53,668 bases of DNA from Chloroflexota bacterium (GCA_021814145.1 JAKAIY010000005.1:1-53668); one strand, 5' to 3'; positions 43,583-53,026 are shown, numbered from the stretch's first letter. Notes: generated from the sequence alone by a model not told the origin. Program-made: numbers and translations.

Positions 43583-46500
43583 ATGCGGATTATCCGGGTC
43601 GAGCTAACGAATATCAAGAGCTACCGCAACGCGGTGATAGACCTCCAGCGCGGCGTGACAGCCATCCGCGGCCACAATGGCGCGGGCAAGACTACCCTGC
43701 TCGAAGCCATTGGCTGGGCGCTCTTCGATTATCTGCCCTACAAACAGGATGGCTTTGTCCGCGAGGGCGAGAGCTCTGGCAAGGTCACGGTCCGCTTCGT
43801 TTCCGCGAAAGATGACCGCGAGTATGAAGCGGTGCGGCGCTGCGGCAGTGGCGCCACCTGGTATATCGTAGACCCCGAGACGGGAGTAAAGTACGACTCG
43901 TCCGCCGATATCCACGCATTCCTGCGCGACCAGTTGCGCATTGATAGCACGGTCGCGCTCAAGGACCTCTTCGCCAGCGCGATTGGCGTGCCTCAGGGGT
44001 CGCTCACCGCTGATTTCCAGTTGTCGTCCGCGCCGCGCAAGAAGCGCTTCGACGCGCTCCTGCAGGTCGAGGACTATGGCCAGGCGTACACAAAGCTGCA
44101 TGACACGGTGAGCTATCTCGCGCAGCGGCAGGGAATCCAGGAGGCGGAAATCCATGCGCTAGAGCGCGAGGTCGCGCGGCTGGATGAGGCCCGCGCGCGG
44201 CTGGATGAGGCCCGCGCGCGCTTGCGGGCGCTGGAGGCCGAGCGCGACCAGCAGGAGCGCGCGGCGGAGGAGATCGAGCAGCGACGCAAGACGCTGCTGC
44301 TGGCGCAGACGGAAGTGACACGGCGCGCGGGCGCCGCCCAGACCGCGGCGGCGCGCCTGCTCTCAGCGCGGCAGCGGCTGGAGCGCGCGGAAACGCTGTT
44401 CGATGAGGCGCGCGCGGCGGAGGACGCGGTGAAAGCGGCGCGCGCCGACCATGAGCGCTATCTGCGAGCCGAGCGCGAGCGGGCGGCGGCGAGCGAGCGC
44501 CAGCGCGATCGCGACACACTGCGCCAGCGCGACGCGGACGCCGCGAAGCGCCAGGCCACCGCCGAAGCCGACCAGCGCAACGCGCGCCAGCGGCTCGTGG
44601 AGATCGAGCGGGCCGAGCGCGAGATCGTCGCGCTGCAGGATGACGCGGAACGCCAGAGCAAGCTGGAGCGCGAACGCGATGAGGCGCGGCAGAACGTGGA
44701 GCGGCTGCGCGAGGCGGAGCGGGCGTGCGCGAAGGCGACGGATGCGCTGGCGAAGCTGGAAGCGACTATCACCAGCCGCGAGCGCGAGGTGGCCCGCATC
44801 GAGGAGGCGCGCGCCCTCGCGGACGCGCTGCCAGAGCGCCAGCGGCAGGTGGACGCGCTGCGGGCGGCGGTGGCCATACGCCAGCAGCGTGAGCGCCGCC
44901 GCGCCGCCATCAGCGAGGAGCGCGCGCGCAACGCCGCCCGCCGCGAGAAGGCCGTGAAGGATGTCACCCGCCAGCAGGCGAATGTCGCCAAGCTCGAAGA
45001 CATCGCTCCCCTGGCGAAGCGTCTGCCAGAGCTGGAGAAGCGGGAGAACGCGGCGCGGGAGGCGGTTAATGCCGCTCAGGCGCGGCTGGCGCAGACCCGC
45101 CGCTCGCGCGAGCAGGCGGGCGCGGGCAATTGCCCCTTTCTGGCCGAGCCATGCCAGAATATCCGGCGGCGCGGCGAGAATAACCTGCGCGCATGGTTCG
45201 ACAAGCGCATCGCCGAGGAGGAGCGCGAGCTTGCGCCCCTGGCCGCCGGGCTGGCCGCCATTACCGCCGAGGCGAACGAAGCGCGCAAGAAGGCCCCCTA
45301 CTACGAGCAACTGCCTGAGTTCCGGGAGCGGCTGGCGGAGGCGCGCGCGGCGGTTGAAGAGTGTGATGAGACGGCGAAGCGGCTCGACGCGGAGGAAGCG
45401 GAGATCGTCGCCGAGTTGCGGCGCGCGGGTGACGCGGCGGACCTGGCGGAGGCGCAGCGGCTGCTCCAGGAAAGCCTGGAGGCTGATCGCCAGATAGCGG
45501 CGCTGCCTGGACTGCGGCGCGAGCTGGAAGATATGCGTGCGCGGCGGGAGCGCGAGACGGAAGAACGCGACGAGCAGCGCGCGCTGGCCGGGAAACTGGC
45601 CGGCGCGCCGAACGCGCTCCAGCTCGCTGATTCCGCGCTGGAGGAACTGGGCGACCCGCGCGGGCGCATCGCCGTCTTGCGCGAGCGCGCCAGGGAGCGC
45701 GCGGCGACCGAGGAGGCGCTCGCGGAGGTGGCGAAGACCCTGGTCGCGCTCAACACGGAGCGGGCGGGCATCGCCGGCGCGCTGGCGCCCTACGCCACGC
45801 TGGACGCGGAGATCGCCACACTGGACGCGGACATCCAGCGCACGCGGGCGGGGCACGCCAGCTACATGCGCAACGAGCGGATCGCCGGGCAGCGTCCCGC
45901 GCGCGAAGCGGAGCGCGACGCGGCGGCGGCGGAGCGTGACGCGGCGGAAACGGCGGACGCGGCGGCGCGGGCCGCGCTGGACAGCGCACGAGCCCAGTTC
46001 GACGCCGATGAACTGGCGCGGGTGAACGAGCGCGCGGACAAACTGGGCCGGGCGCGCGGTGAGACGCGCGAGGCGATCCGCAACGTGGGCGAGATGATCG
46101 CCGGACTGGAAGAGACGCTCCGGCGCGGGCAGGAGCAGGTGGCCGCGCTGGAAGCCGCGCGCGCGGAGCGTGATGAACTGGCGGCAGAGGAAAAGACCCT
46201 GCGGCAGTTCCGCGACCTCATCAAGGACGCCGGACCGCTTGTGACGCAGACGCTGCTCGGCCAGATCTCCACGCAGGCCAACACGATCTTTGGCGACATC
46301 ATCGGTGACCGCTCGGGAACGCTAACCTGGGAGAACGACTACGAGATCAAGCTGCGGCGCGACGGCGCGACGCGCACCTTCGCGCAATTGAGCGGCGGGG
46401 AGCAGATGTCGGCGGCGCTGGCTGTGCGGCTGGCGCTGCTGCGCCGCCTGACGCGGCTGGATATGGCGTTCTTCGACGAGCCGACCCAGAACATGGATGG

Positions 46501-46711
46501 CGAGCGGCGCAGCGCCCTGGCCGAACAGCTCCGCCGCGTGCGCGGCTTCGAGCAGCTCATCGTCATCAGCCATGACGATACCTTCGAGCAGGGGCTGGAT
46601 AGCGTGATCCATCTGGAGAAGCGCGATGGCGCCACGCGCGTGGCCGAAGGCGAGGAGGTCTACGCTTCCGAATCGCCGCTGGCGGATGACCTGGGCGCGC
46701 TGGCGAGCTGA
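43583..46711 (+). CDS. Rad50/SbcC-like SMC-family ATPase
   Basis: A 1042-residue protein. The ATG at 43583 is chosen because MRIIRVELTNIKSYRNAVID is the standard SbcC/Rad50 N terminus; an upstream in-frame ATG adds ten residues. Walker A: IRGHNGAGKTTLLEAIGWAL. Two long Arg/Glu/Ala-rich coiled coils flank a central hook with C517 and C524 (NCPFLAEPCQN; C-x6-C instead of the usual C-x2-C). The C-terminal lobe has TFAQLSGGEQMSAALAVRLA (signature), RLDMAFFDEPTQNMDGERRS (Walker B and D loop) and LIVISHDDTFEQG (His switch). Expected to work with an Mre11/SbcD nuclease in DNA break processing; no such gene is in this window, but a NurA-type nuclease is encoded two genes downstream. Confidence 0.9.
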   Translation: MRIIRVELTNIKSYRNAVIDLQRGVTAIRGHNGAGKTTLLEAIGWALFDYLPYKQDGFVREGESSGKVTVRFVSAKDDREYEAVRRCGSGATWYIVDPETGVKYDSSADIHAFLRDQLRIDSTVALKDLFASAIGVPQGSLTADFQLSSAPRKKRFDALLQVEDYGQAYTKLHDTVSYLAQRQGIQEAEIHALEREVARLDEARARLDEARARLRALEAERDQQERAAEEIEQRRKTLLLAQTEVTRRAGAAQTAAARLLSARQRLERAETLFDEARAAEDAVKAARADHERYLRAERERAAASERQRDRDTLRQRDADAAKRQATAEADQRNARQRLVEIERAEREIVALQDDAERQSKLERERDEARQNVERLREAERACAKATDALAKLEATITSREREVARIEEARALADALPERQRQVDALRAAVAIRQQRERRRAAISEERARNAARREKAVKDVTRQQANVAKLEDIAPLAKRLPELEKRENAAREAVNAAQARLAQTRRSREQAGAGNCPFLAEPCQNIRRRGENNLRAWFDKRIAEEERELAPLAAGLAAITAEANEARKKAPYYEQLPEFRERLAEARAAVEECDETAKRLDAEEAEIVAELRRAGDAADLAEAQRLLQESLEADRQIAALPGLRRELEDMRARRERETEERDEQRALAGKLAGAPNALQLADSALEELGDPRGRIAVLRERARERAATEEALAEVAKTLVALNTERAGIAGALAPYATLDAEIATLDADIQRTRAGHASYMRNERIAGQRPAREAERDAAAAERDAAETADAAARAALDSARAQFDADELARVNERADKLGRARGETREAIRNVGEMIAGLEETLRRGQEQVAALEAARAERDELAAEEKTLRQFRDLIKDAGPLVTQTLLGQISTQANTIFGDIIGDRSGTLTWENDYEIKLRRDGATRTFAQLSGGEQMSAALAVRLALLRRLTRLDMAFFDEPTQNMDGERRSALAEQLRRVRGFEQLIVISHDDTFEQGLDSVIHLEKRDGATRVAEGEEVYASESPLADDLGALAS

Positions 46712-46809
46712 ATGAAAAGAGCACGGGCGATCATGTCGAGACGACGCGCGCGCCGCCGGCGCCTCATGGCGCTGGAAAGCGCGGCGTTGAGCATGCAAGG
46801 GGGAACGCC

Positions 46810-48300
46810 ATGGGGAGACCCTGGGACGATCAGTCGGATGAGCCTACCGCGCGGATGCCAGCCGCCCAGCGCGAGTGGCGCGGCTCCGCGTGGCCGCCCG
46901 AGCCAGGGGTAGCGGACGCGCCGACAGTGGTAGACGGCCGGGTTACCCATGTCTCTGAAAGGCCGCCGTATTCGTCCGCGCCAGGCTATCCGCCCAGGCC
47001 ATATGGCGGCATGTACGCGCCCGTTCCGTATGAGGGCTATCCAGGGATGGAGCCGCCGCGCGAGCCGTCCGCGCTGGCGCAGCCGTTCCCCATCTGGCTG
47101 ACCATCGCCGCGCCGCTCGTGATGGCGTTGACGCTGGCGATGGCCTTTGGGGCTGAGGTCCTCCTGCTCGGCGCTGACTGGGCGACAGGCGCGCTGGCGG
47201 CGGCGCTGGCGGCCTTCGCGCTGGCGGTAGTGACTCTCGCTGTGCTGGTCACGCGGCTGATCGCCGGGCGGCGCGCGCTGGGAACGGTGGGGCTGGCGGC
47301 GCTGCTGGCGCTGGCGCTGACTGGTGGGGGGCTGGCCGGAATCAGCCAGCTCAACCCGCTGCGAAGCGCCCAGGCCCATCAGTTCGAGTCCGCGCGCCAG
47401 TGGCAGGCGGCGATCAACGAATACGCCCAGATGGGTGAGCACGCCCCCAACGCGCCCGACATCGCGCGGGTGTACGCCGAGTGGGGCGAGGCGCTATCCA
47501 GGAGCGGCGACGACGCGGGCGCGGCCTCTAGGCTGGCGACCGTCACTCAGACCTACGCCCAGAGCGGCGCGCCTGTGTCGCGGGCGCGAGCGGACCTCTA
47601 TAGCGTCTATGTCACCTGGATCCGCTCCGGCGCCACAACCCTGCCATTCCAGCAGGCGCTCACCTTCCTGGCCAGCTACGCCAGCGACCCCGCCTGTGAC
47701 GCGTCCTGCCAGCGGACCATTGTGGATGTTTCGGGGCAGGCGCGCTACCAGTATGGCCAGCAATTGCTGAAGGCCAGCCAGTACAAGCAGGCGATCACTG
47801 AGTTCGAGCTCGCGCAGACGAAATATAGCGCCAGCCCCTACGCCAAACCCGCGCATCTCGGCGCCGCGCAGGCCTATATGGCGCTGGCCCAGCAGACACT
47901 GTCGCAGGACTGCGCGAGCGCCGTGCCATACTACCAGACGCTGGCGACGTCCTACGGCGACACCAGCCAGGGCAGGCAGGCGCAAGCCAAGCTGGCGGCG
48001 CCAGTGACGGTGACGGGCGTGATGACCGGCGCGCCTGGCAATCCCGCGCCAACTATCTACCTGTCGCGAAAAATCAACCCGTCACAGTCGTACGCTTCGG
48101 AGGATTACCACGCGTCGCTGAATCTGTCCACAGGCAAATACAGCTTCGCGTCAGTGCTTCCCGGCGTGTATTACCTGACAACCCTCAGAACGACCTCGAC
48201 CCAGATCATCTACACCTGGTACGTCGGCTCCGACAACAATCCGGCGCCTGTGCGGGTAGGGCCAATCTGCGCGATGGATCTGGGCGCGTTGAAGTACTAG
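46810..48300 (+). CDS. membrane-anchored TPR-like repeat protein
   Basis: A 496-residue protein. A Pro/Tyr/Gly-rich cytoplasmic N terminus (residues about 1-95, PPYSSAPGYPPRPYGGMYAP) is followed by three to four membrane helices (about 96-185), then an extracytoplasmic region with TPR-like helices (ARQWQAAINEYAQMGEHAPN, YGQQLLKASQYKQAITEFEL) and a final beta-rich domain (VTVTGVMTGAPGNPAPTIYL ... GVYYLTTLR), carboxypeptidase-regulatory-like. It lies between the Rad50-like and NurA-like genes on the same strand; whether it belongs to that function is unknown. Confidence 0.72.
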   Translation: MGRPWDDQSDEPTARMPAAQREWRGSAWPPEPGVADAPTVVDGRVTHVSERPPYSSAPGYPPRPYGGMYAPVPYEGYPGMEPPREPSALAQPFPIWLTIAAPLVMALTLAMAFGAEVLLLGADWATGALAAALAAFALAVVTLAVLVTRLIAGRRALGTVGLAALLALALTGGGLAGISQLNPLRSAQAHQFESARQWQAAINEYAQMGEHAPNAPDIARVYAEWGEALSRSGDDAGAASRLATVTQTYAQSGAPVSRARADLYSVYVTWIRSGATTLPFQQALTFLASYASDPACDASCQRTIVDVSGQARYQYGQQLLKASQYKQAITEFELAQTKYSASPYAKPAHLGAAQAYMALAQQTLSQDCASAVPYYQTLATSYGDTSQGRQAQAKLAAPVTVTGVMTGAPGNPAPTIYLSRKINPSQSYASEDYHASLNLSTGKYSFASVLPGVYYLTTLRTTSTQIIYTWYVGSDNNPAPVRVGPICAMDLGALKY

Positions 48301-48419
48301 CGGTGAGGCGCGGACCGGCGGGCGGACGCGGCCACGCGCGCCAGCCGGCGCCACGGATCCCGCATTCCGCCTTCGCGGCTCCCGCGGCGCGAGGCGTTGC
48401 GTTAACGGAGGCGGGCGCT

Positions 48420-49718
48420 ATGCTGCATACGGGCAAGACGCTGGACGAGCTGGCGCGCCAGCGCGAGCGGCTGCTGAGCTATCAGGAGCGGCACGGCGAC
48501 GGCCTGGAAGCCTACCGCCAGGCGCTAATGTCCCTGCGCGCGCGATTCCCGACGGCGGCGGCGCTGGAGGCGGCTCAGGAGGCCATACGCGCCGCGCAGG
48601 CGGAAGGCGCTGGTGAGCCGCCGTTCCTCGGCGCGCGCCCAACGGTGGAGTATGACCGCTGGGTCCAGGAGTCAGCGGCGAGGGTTCCGGCGCTGCGCTT
48701 CGGCCAGCGCTTCGCCACGCACGAGGACGCGCGCGCCTGGGCCGAGCGGCTGCGCGGCGTGACCACCTTCGCGGTAGACGGCAGCCAGCTCCCACCCTGG
48801 CGCGACGCCTCGCTGCCCGTGGCGCTGGCGCAGGCGGGGCTGTTCGAGAATCCCCACCAGCCGCCGCAACCCTACGTCAAGGACGTGACGGTGCGGCTCA
48901 TCACGCCGGAGGAGCTGGCGGGCGACGAGTCGGAGGCCAGCGACGCGCGCGCGGCGGAAGACACCGGCTACTCCAGCCGCTTCGTCCAGCTACGCCGCTT
49001 CGAGCTGGAAGTGGAAACGGTCATCACGCGGATGGAGCATCATCACGCGCGGCGGGCGAAGCTGGCGGCGGGCCAGCCCGCGCCGCTGGTCGTCGCGTTC
49101 TATGATGGCAGCCTGATCGTTTCCTTCGCGCTGAAGGCGCCACCGCCCTACCGCGAGCGCTATGTGGACGCGGCGCGGCGGCTGCTGGAGGCGTCGGCGC
49201 GCTGCCGGGTCCCGCTGGTGGCCTACATTGACACCAGCTACGCCCGCGACATGCTGGCGATGCTGCGGACCCTGGCCGGGCCAGAAACGCCGCCGGAGAC
49301 GCGCGGACTGAGCGATCCGGCGCTCTGGCGCGGCGAGCTGGAGTGGGGCGACCGCACGCCGGCCTTCCTCTCGGCGCGCTACGACCTGGCGCGCATGGGG
49401 TATGGCGCTGGCGCCAGCGACGCGGAGGTGGGCTTCGTCTACTTTCAGGCGGCGCTCGACCGTCCCCCGGCGCGCATCGAGTTCCCGCGCTGGCTGCTGG
49501 ACGCCGGGCTGCTCGATCAGGTGATGGATGTCGTGCGCGCGGAAGTCATCGCTGGAACGGGCTATCCCTACCCCATCGAGGCGGCGGACGCCGTGGCGGT
49601 CATCTCGGCCCGCGACCGCGCGGAGTTCTACGCGCTCTTCCAGGGCTTCGCCGAGCGCGAGGGCCTGCGCCTCAGCTTTTCGCGCAAGGCGCTGAGCAAG
49701 AGCAGACGGCGGATATGA
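48420..49718 (+). CDS. nurA: NurA-type 5'-3' nuclease domain protein
   Basis: A 432-residue protein whose ATG at 48420 follows CGGAGG. The NurA domain has TTFAVDGSQLPPWRDASLPV (first metal Asp, D-G-S), LVVAFYDGSLIVSFALK (second Asp, D-G-S) and LVAYIDTSYARDMLAMLR, then FVYFQAALDRPPARIEFPRW and YPYPIEAADAVAVISARDRA near the C terminus, matching the order of conserved residues in NurA. In archaea NurA works with HerA helicase and Mre11-Rad50 in DNA end resection. Here it sits two genes after a Rad50-like ATPase, on the same strand, without HerA or Mre11 in view. N-terminal 100 residues are helical. Confidence 0.85.
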   Translation: MLHTGKTLDELARQRERLLSYQERHGDGLEAYRQALMSLRARFPTAAALEAAQEAIRAAQAEGAGEPPFLGARPTVEYDRWVQESAARVPALRFGQRFATHEDARAWAERLRGVTTFAVDGSQLPPWRDASLPVALAQAGLFENPHQPPQPYVKDVTVRLITPEELAGDESEASDARAAEDTGYSSRFVQLRRFELEVETVITRMEHHHARRAKLAAGQPAPLVVAFYDGSLIVSFALKAPPPYRERYVDAARRLLEASARCRVPLVAYIDTSYARDMLAMLRTLAGPETPPETRGLSDPALWRGELEWGDRTPAFLSARYDLARMGYGAGASDAEVGFVYFQAALDRPPARIEFPRWLLDAGLLDQVMDVVRAEVIAGTGYPYPIEAADAVAVISARDRAEFYALFQGFAEREGLRLSFSRKALSKSRRRI

Positions 49719-49728
49719 TCGCGCAGGC

Positions 49729-50517
49729 TTAGCGGCGCAGCGCCGCCGGCTTGCCCAGTTCCAGCGGGTGGAGACGCTCGGAGAGACCAGCCGCCGCGAA
49801 CGCCTGGATGATATCATCCTGGTTCTGGGTGAAGTGCGCCCAGCCCTGATGGTGGACAGGCGCGATGGTCGCGTGCGGGAAGGCTCTGGCGGTCTCGATG
49901 GCGTCATCCGCCGACATCGTCAGGTTGAACGGGCCGCGTGTCCGCGCCGCGCCGGTGAACGCCAGCACAACGCTGACATCAAAGCGCTTCGCCACCTCCG
50001 CCACGCCCTCATACCAGACCGTGTCACCCGTCACATAGATCGCGCGGTCAGTCTGGTCATCGAACGTCAGCGCAAACCCGATCACCTCGCCGGTGACTGG
50101 CTCGATGCCTTCAGGGCCATGCCGCGCTGGTGTCGCGGTGACGTGGATGGTGTGGCCCGATGTGCTGATGAGGTGATGCGACTCCCAGGGCGCCAGCCCC
50201 TCGATGCCGCCAAACGAGCCAGCGAGACGCCCCGCGCCCGCCACCGTCGTGAGCACGCGGCGCGCGGATGCGAGAAACGCCAGCCCGTCGGGATCGAGAT
50301 TGTCGGCATGCTGGTCATGACTGAGCAGCACGGCGTCAATAGTCCCCAGTTCCTCGAGCGCGATCGCTGGGCCAGCCAGTTTCGTCAGAGTGACCGCTCC
50401 TGTGGGATACGCTCCGGGCGGGCTGAAGGTGGGATCGGTGAGCAGTCGCAGGCCAGCGATCTCCAGCAGCGTGGTTGGCCCGCCAATCAGGGTGAGCGTC
50501 AGGGTATCATGAGCCAT
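49729..50517 (-). CDS. metallo-beta-lactamase-fold hydrolase (UlaG-like)
   Basis: A 262-residue MBL-fold protein. The ATG at 50517 follows GAAAGG; an in-frame ATG at 50586 is less likely. LTLIGGPTTLLEIAGLRLLT DPTF is the UlaG-type opening. The metal motif reads LLSHDQHADNLD: the first His and the Asp are in place, but the spacing (H-x2-H-x-D-N) differs from the classical H-x-H-x-D-H. Further ligands appear in TPARHGPEG (His), IYVTGDTVWYEG (Asp) and IAPVHHQGWAHF (His). Substrate unknown. Convergent with nurA, ten bases apart. Confidence 0.85.
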   Translation of the reverse strand: MAHDTLTLTLIGGPTTLLEIAGLRLLTDPTFSPPGAYPTGAVTLTKLAGPAIALEELGTIDAVLLSHDQHADNLDPDGLAFLASARRVLTTVAGAGRLAGSFGGIEGLAPWESHHLISTSGHTIHVTATPARHGPEGIEPVTGEVIGFALTFDDQTDRAIYVTGDTVWYEGVAEVAKRFDVSVVLAFTGAARTRGPFNLTMSADDAIETARAFPHATIAPVHHQGWAHFTQNQDDIIQAFAAAGLSERLHPLELGKPAALRR

Positions 50518-50663
50518 CGTGTTCAGCCTTTCGTCCGTATCGTTCCGGCGCGCGCTGATAGCCTCCGGGAACGCGCCCGGCCACAATGAGCGCGTGTATC
50601 ATTAGTCCCAATCATACCAACATGCGGCCAGCTCATGAAACTTAACGAAGTGAGGCGCAAGGG

Positions 50664-51365
50664 GTGATCGTTCCCGTCCATGTGACAATTGTGCGGGCGG
50701 CGCTGGGGAATACGCTGGCTCCACGCGCGCTGGGAGTGGTGGCGCTGGCCGACGCGCGCTGCGATCTCTACCAGTGGGCGACAGAGCGGCATTTCGACAG
50801 CGGGCGCGATGTCGCGGAACTGGGCGTCCGCTGGCGGCGCGGCCTGCGACACTACCTGACGCTGGCGGTGGAGCGCGCGACGCCCGCGGATGGGCGGGAT
50901 GGGCCGCGCGACCGGCTGGGCGCGTTGCGGGCGCTGGGGATGGCCTCACACGCGCTGGCGGACTTCTACTCCCACACCAACTGGGTGGAGATCTACGGCG
51001 CGGGCGCGCCCCAGGCGCCGCTGCTGGGCGACAGGTGGCCAGCGGACACGCTGCCGCCGGACCTGACCAGCGGCTACTTCTCGCTGCGCTATGGCATGCG
51101 TGGTTGCCCGATGCGCGACGGCCAGCCCGCTCCACCCGCTGGCTACCGCTTCTGCCACGAGACGCTGAACAAGGACGCGCCTGCTCGCGGCCACGGGGCC
51201 GATCCCGTCGCGCCCGGCGCGCCGACCTGCCACGCCGTCGCCGTGCGGCTGGCGGAGGACGGCGTGCGCGCGCTGTGGGAGGCGTTGCGGGCGGGCGTTA
51301 TGTCGGTGGCGGGCGCGTCGCGGGCGGATCAGGCGCTGGCGTGGCTGTCTGGCCAAACGTTCTAG
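50664..51365 (+). CDS. HET-C/phospholipase C-like fold protein
   Basis: A 233-residue protein starting at GTG 50664 (GAGGCGCAAGGG upstream). The central ALRALGMASHALADFYSHTN WVEIYG block, with closely spaced His/Asp/His residues, is the signature of the HET-C and zinc-dependent phospholipase C-like (S1/P1-like) helical fold. Other histidines lie in CHETLNKDAP and TCHAVAVRLAEDG. No signal peptide is visible. The family's bacterial members are poorly characterised; a hydrolase role is plausible but unproven. The gene is divergent from the MBL-fold gene. Confidence 0.7.
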   Translation: MIVPVHVTIVRAALGNTLAPRALGVVALADARCDLYQWATERHFDSGRDVAELGVRWRRGLRHYLTLAVERATPADGRDGPRDRLGALRALGMASHALADFYSHTNWVEIYGAGAPQAPLLGDRWPADTLPPDLTSGYFSLRYGMRGCPMRDGQPAPPAGYRFCHETLNKDAPARGHGADPVAPGAPTCHAVAVRLAEDGVRALWEALRAGVMSVAGASRADQALAWLSGQTF

Positions 51366-51371
51366 AACAAG

Positions 51372-51421
51372 TTTTCCACAGAGCGCCCCACTTTTCCACA
51401 TGAATGGGGCAGTTATCCACC
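51372..51421 (+). promoter_or_regulatory. cluster of three DnaA-box-like sites in phase
   Basis: TTTTCCACA at 51372 and 51392 and TTATCCACC at 51413 fit or nearly fit TT(A/T)TNCACA. They point the same way and start 20 and 21 bases apart, two helical turns. They lie in the 266-base gap before the TPR/scpA genes, followed by TATAATAAT at 51506. Confidence 0.6.
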
Positions 51422-51505
51422 GGTGGGGTGTTTGGGCCGGGCGTGTGGCAGGACGCTCTACGCCAAAGTGTCGGGGGAATGGCCTGTGCGCGGCGCTATT
51501 GGGTG

Positions 51506-51511
51506 TATAAT
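51506..51511 (+). promoter_or_regulatory. consensus -10 box upstream of the TPR gene
   Basis: TATAAT within GTGTATAATAATCC, 120 bases before the ATG at 51632. The region 16-18 bases upstream has no good -35 box. Confidence 0.45.
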
Positions 51512-51631
51512 AATCCTATGGCATTCGCGCTCGGCGCTTGCGCTAGCCCCCCTCTGACGCCTGATCGCGCCACTGGCGCCGGTCGCGCGTGATAGTGCGG
51601 GAGTATCACACAGACCGGAAGTTATCAGCTT

Positions 51632-52888
51632 ATGAATCGCATGTCCTATCGTGGCGGCCAGGGCGCGCAGACCATCATCCCTGGCGGACCGCTGGGCAAG
51701 GCGCGCTACGCGCTGGCGTTGGGCCGGCCTGACGAGGCCGAGCGTATCTGCCGCAAGCGTCTGGAGCAGCGGCCCGATGACGTGGCGGCGCGCATCCTGC
51801 TCTCACAGGCCCTCCTGCAGATGCGCCAGACGCAGGAGGCGGTCGCCGAGGCGCGCAAGGCGACCCGCGCGGCGCCAAACAATCCTGACGCGCACCTGGC
51901 CCTCTCCGCCGCGCTCCTGCAGACCGGGCGCTTCAGCATCCCGGAGGAGGCGCGCACGTCGGCGGAGCGAGCGGTGCAGCTGGCGCCCAAGCTGGCGCGC
52001 GCGCGCGTGCAGCTCGCTGAGGTCTACGTCGCTGACAAGAAGGAAAGCCAGGCGGTGGTGACGGCGGACGAGGCGATCAAGCTGGAGCCGCGCAACCCGG
52101 CGGGCTATTTTATCAAGGCGCTGGCGCTGAGCTCGCAGAAGGACTATCAGGGGGCCGCGCAGGCGGCGGAATCGGCGATCCGCTTCGACCGCGACCACCA
52201 GATACCGCAGGCGGAATATATCCGCGCGACGGCGCTGGTTGAGGTGAAGCGCTACGATGAGGCGCTGACCGCGCTGGCGGCGGCGGAGCGGGCGAACCCG
52301 CTGCTGGGCGGCGCGCAGGCTGATGCGCTGCGCGGGCGTATCTACTTCCGCCAGCGCAAGTTCCGCGACTCCTATCAGGCGAACCTCTCGGCGCAGCGCA
52401 AGGGCGGTCGCGCGGGGATCTTCGCCCCGCCGCTGGCGGCGCTCAACATGGTCTTCACCGGCCTCTTTGGCGACCGCGGCCAGTATGTGCTGCTGGGTGT
52501 GGTCATAGCGGTTGTCGTCGCCATCCTTTACCTGATCTCGCTGATCCCGGTCGCCGGGCAGTGGATCTCGTCGGGCCTGGTGGTAGCCCTGCTGGTCGTG
52601 CTGGCGCTGGCGAGCGTGCGGCAGCTTCAGGGCAGCGTTCTGCCGGCGGACCGCTCGCAGTGGATCACGACACTGCCCGCGATTGTGGGCGGGTTCATCA
52701 TCGCCGCGGGCGTGACGCTCGCGCTGGCGCGGGTGGTCCAGGGCTTCTTCATCACCAACCCGCCGCTCTTCACGCCAGTGACCATCGCTATCGCTGGCGC
52801 GGTGGGCGCAGTCGTCGCGGCGGTGGCGGCCTGGGGCTGGCCGAAGCTGCTGGCGCGCTACGGCGCCGGACGCGCGTCGGCGGCGTAG
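51632..52888 (+). CDS. TPR-repeat membrane protein
   Basis: A 418-residue protein. Residues about 20-270 hold six or so tetratricopeptide-like repeats: KARYALALGRPDEAERICRK, ARILLSQALLQMRQTQEAVA EARKATRAAPNN, LAEVYVADKKESQAVVTADE AIKLEPRNP and YIRATALVEVKRYDEALTAL. Then come about four membrane helices (residues 290-410, GQYVLLGVVIAVVVAILYLI). The repeats are N-terminal and so probably cytoplasmic; they should bind partner proteins. Located downstream of the DnaA-box-like cluster and upstream of scpA; a hairpin terminator follows it. Confidence 0.8.
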   Translation: MNRMSYRGGQGAQTIIPGGPLGKARYALALGRPDEAERICRKRLEQRPDDVAARILLSQALLQMRQTQEAVAEARKATRAAPNNPDAHLALSAALLQTGRFSIPEEARTSAERAVQLAPKLARARVQLAEVYVADKKESQAVVTADEAIKLEPRNPAGYFIKALALSSQKDYQGAAQAAESAIRFDRDHQIPQAEYIRATALVEVKRYDEALTALAAAERANPLLGGAQADALRGRIYFRQRKFRDSYQANLSAQRKGGRAGIFAPPLAALNMVFTGLFGDRGQYVLLGVVIAVVVAILYLISLIPVAGQWISSGLVVALLVVLALASVRQLQGSVLPADRSQWITTLPAIVGGFIIAAGVTLALARVVQGFFITNPPLFTPVTIAIAGAVGAVVAAVAAWGWPKLLARYGAGRASAA

Positions 52889-52910
52889 CGGCGGCCATCG
52901 CGCACGGACA

Positions 52911-52946
52911 GGTGGGCGCGCTCCTGAGCGTGGGAGCGCGCCCACC
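52911..52946 (+). terminator. intrinsic terminator after the TPR gene
   Basis: GGTGGGCGCGCTCC (52911-52924) and GGAGCGCGCCCACC (52933-52946) form a perfect 14-bp stem with an eight-base loop, followed by CGTTTTG. Confidence 0.75.
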
Positions 52947-52996
52947 CGTTTTGCGCGCCGGAATGACTGCTTGTGTTAACCCATGCGGCGGGCAAG

Positions 52997-53026
52997 TTGA
53001 CCGTTTGTTCATGCCGTCCGTAGAAT
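52997..53026 (+). promoter_or_regulatory. sigma-70 promoter of scpA
   Basis: TTGACC at 52997-53002, an 18-base spacer and TAGAAT at 53021-53026, about 70 bases before the scpA ATG and just after the terminator of the previous gene. Confidence 0.6.

Noticed and set aside
44363-45856. 497-codon open frame on the minus strand
   Set aside because: Antisense of the coiled-coil part of the Rad50-like gene; composition is Arg/Leu/Ala-rich with no domains.
51803-52945. 380-codon minus-strand frame over the TPR gene
   Set aside because: Antisense shadow rich in Arg and Gln; the plus strand has clear TPR repeats and membrane helices.
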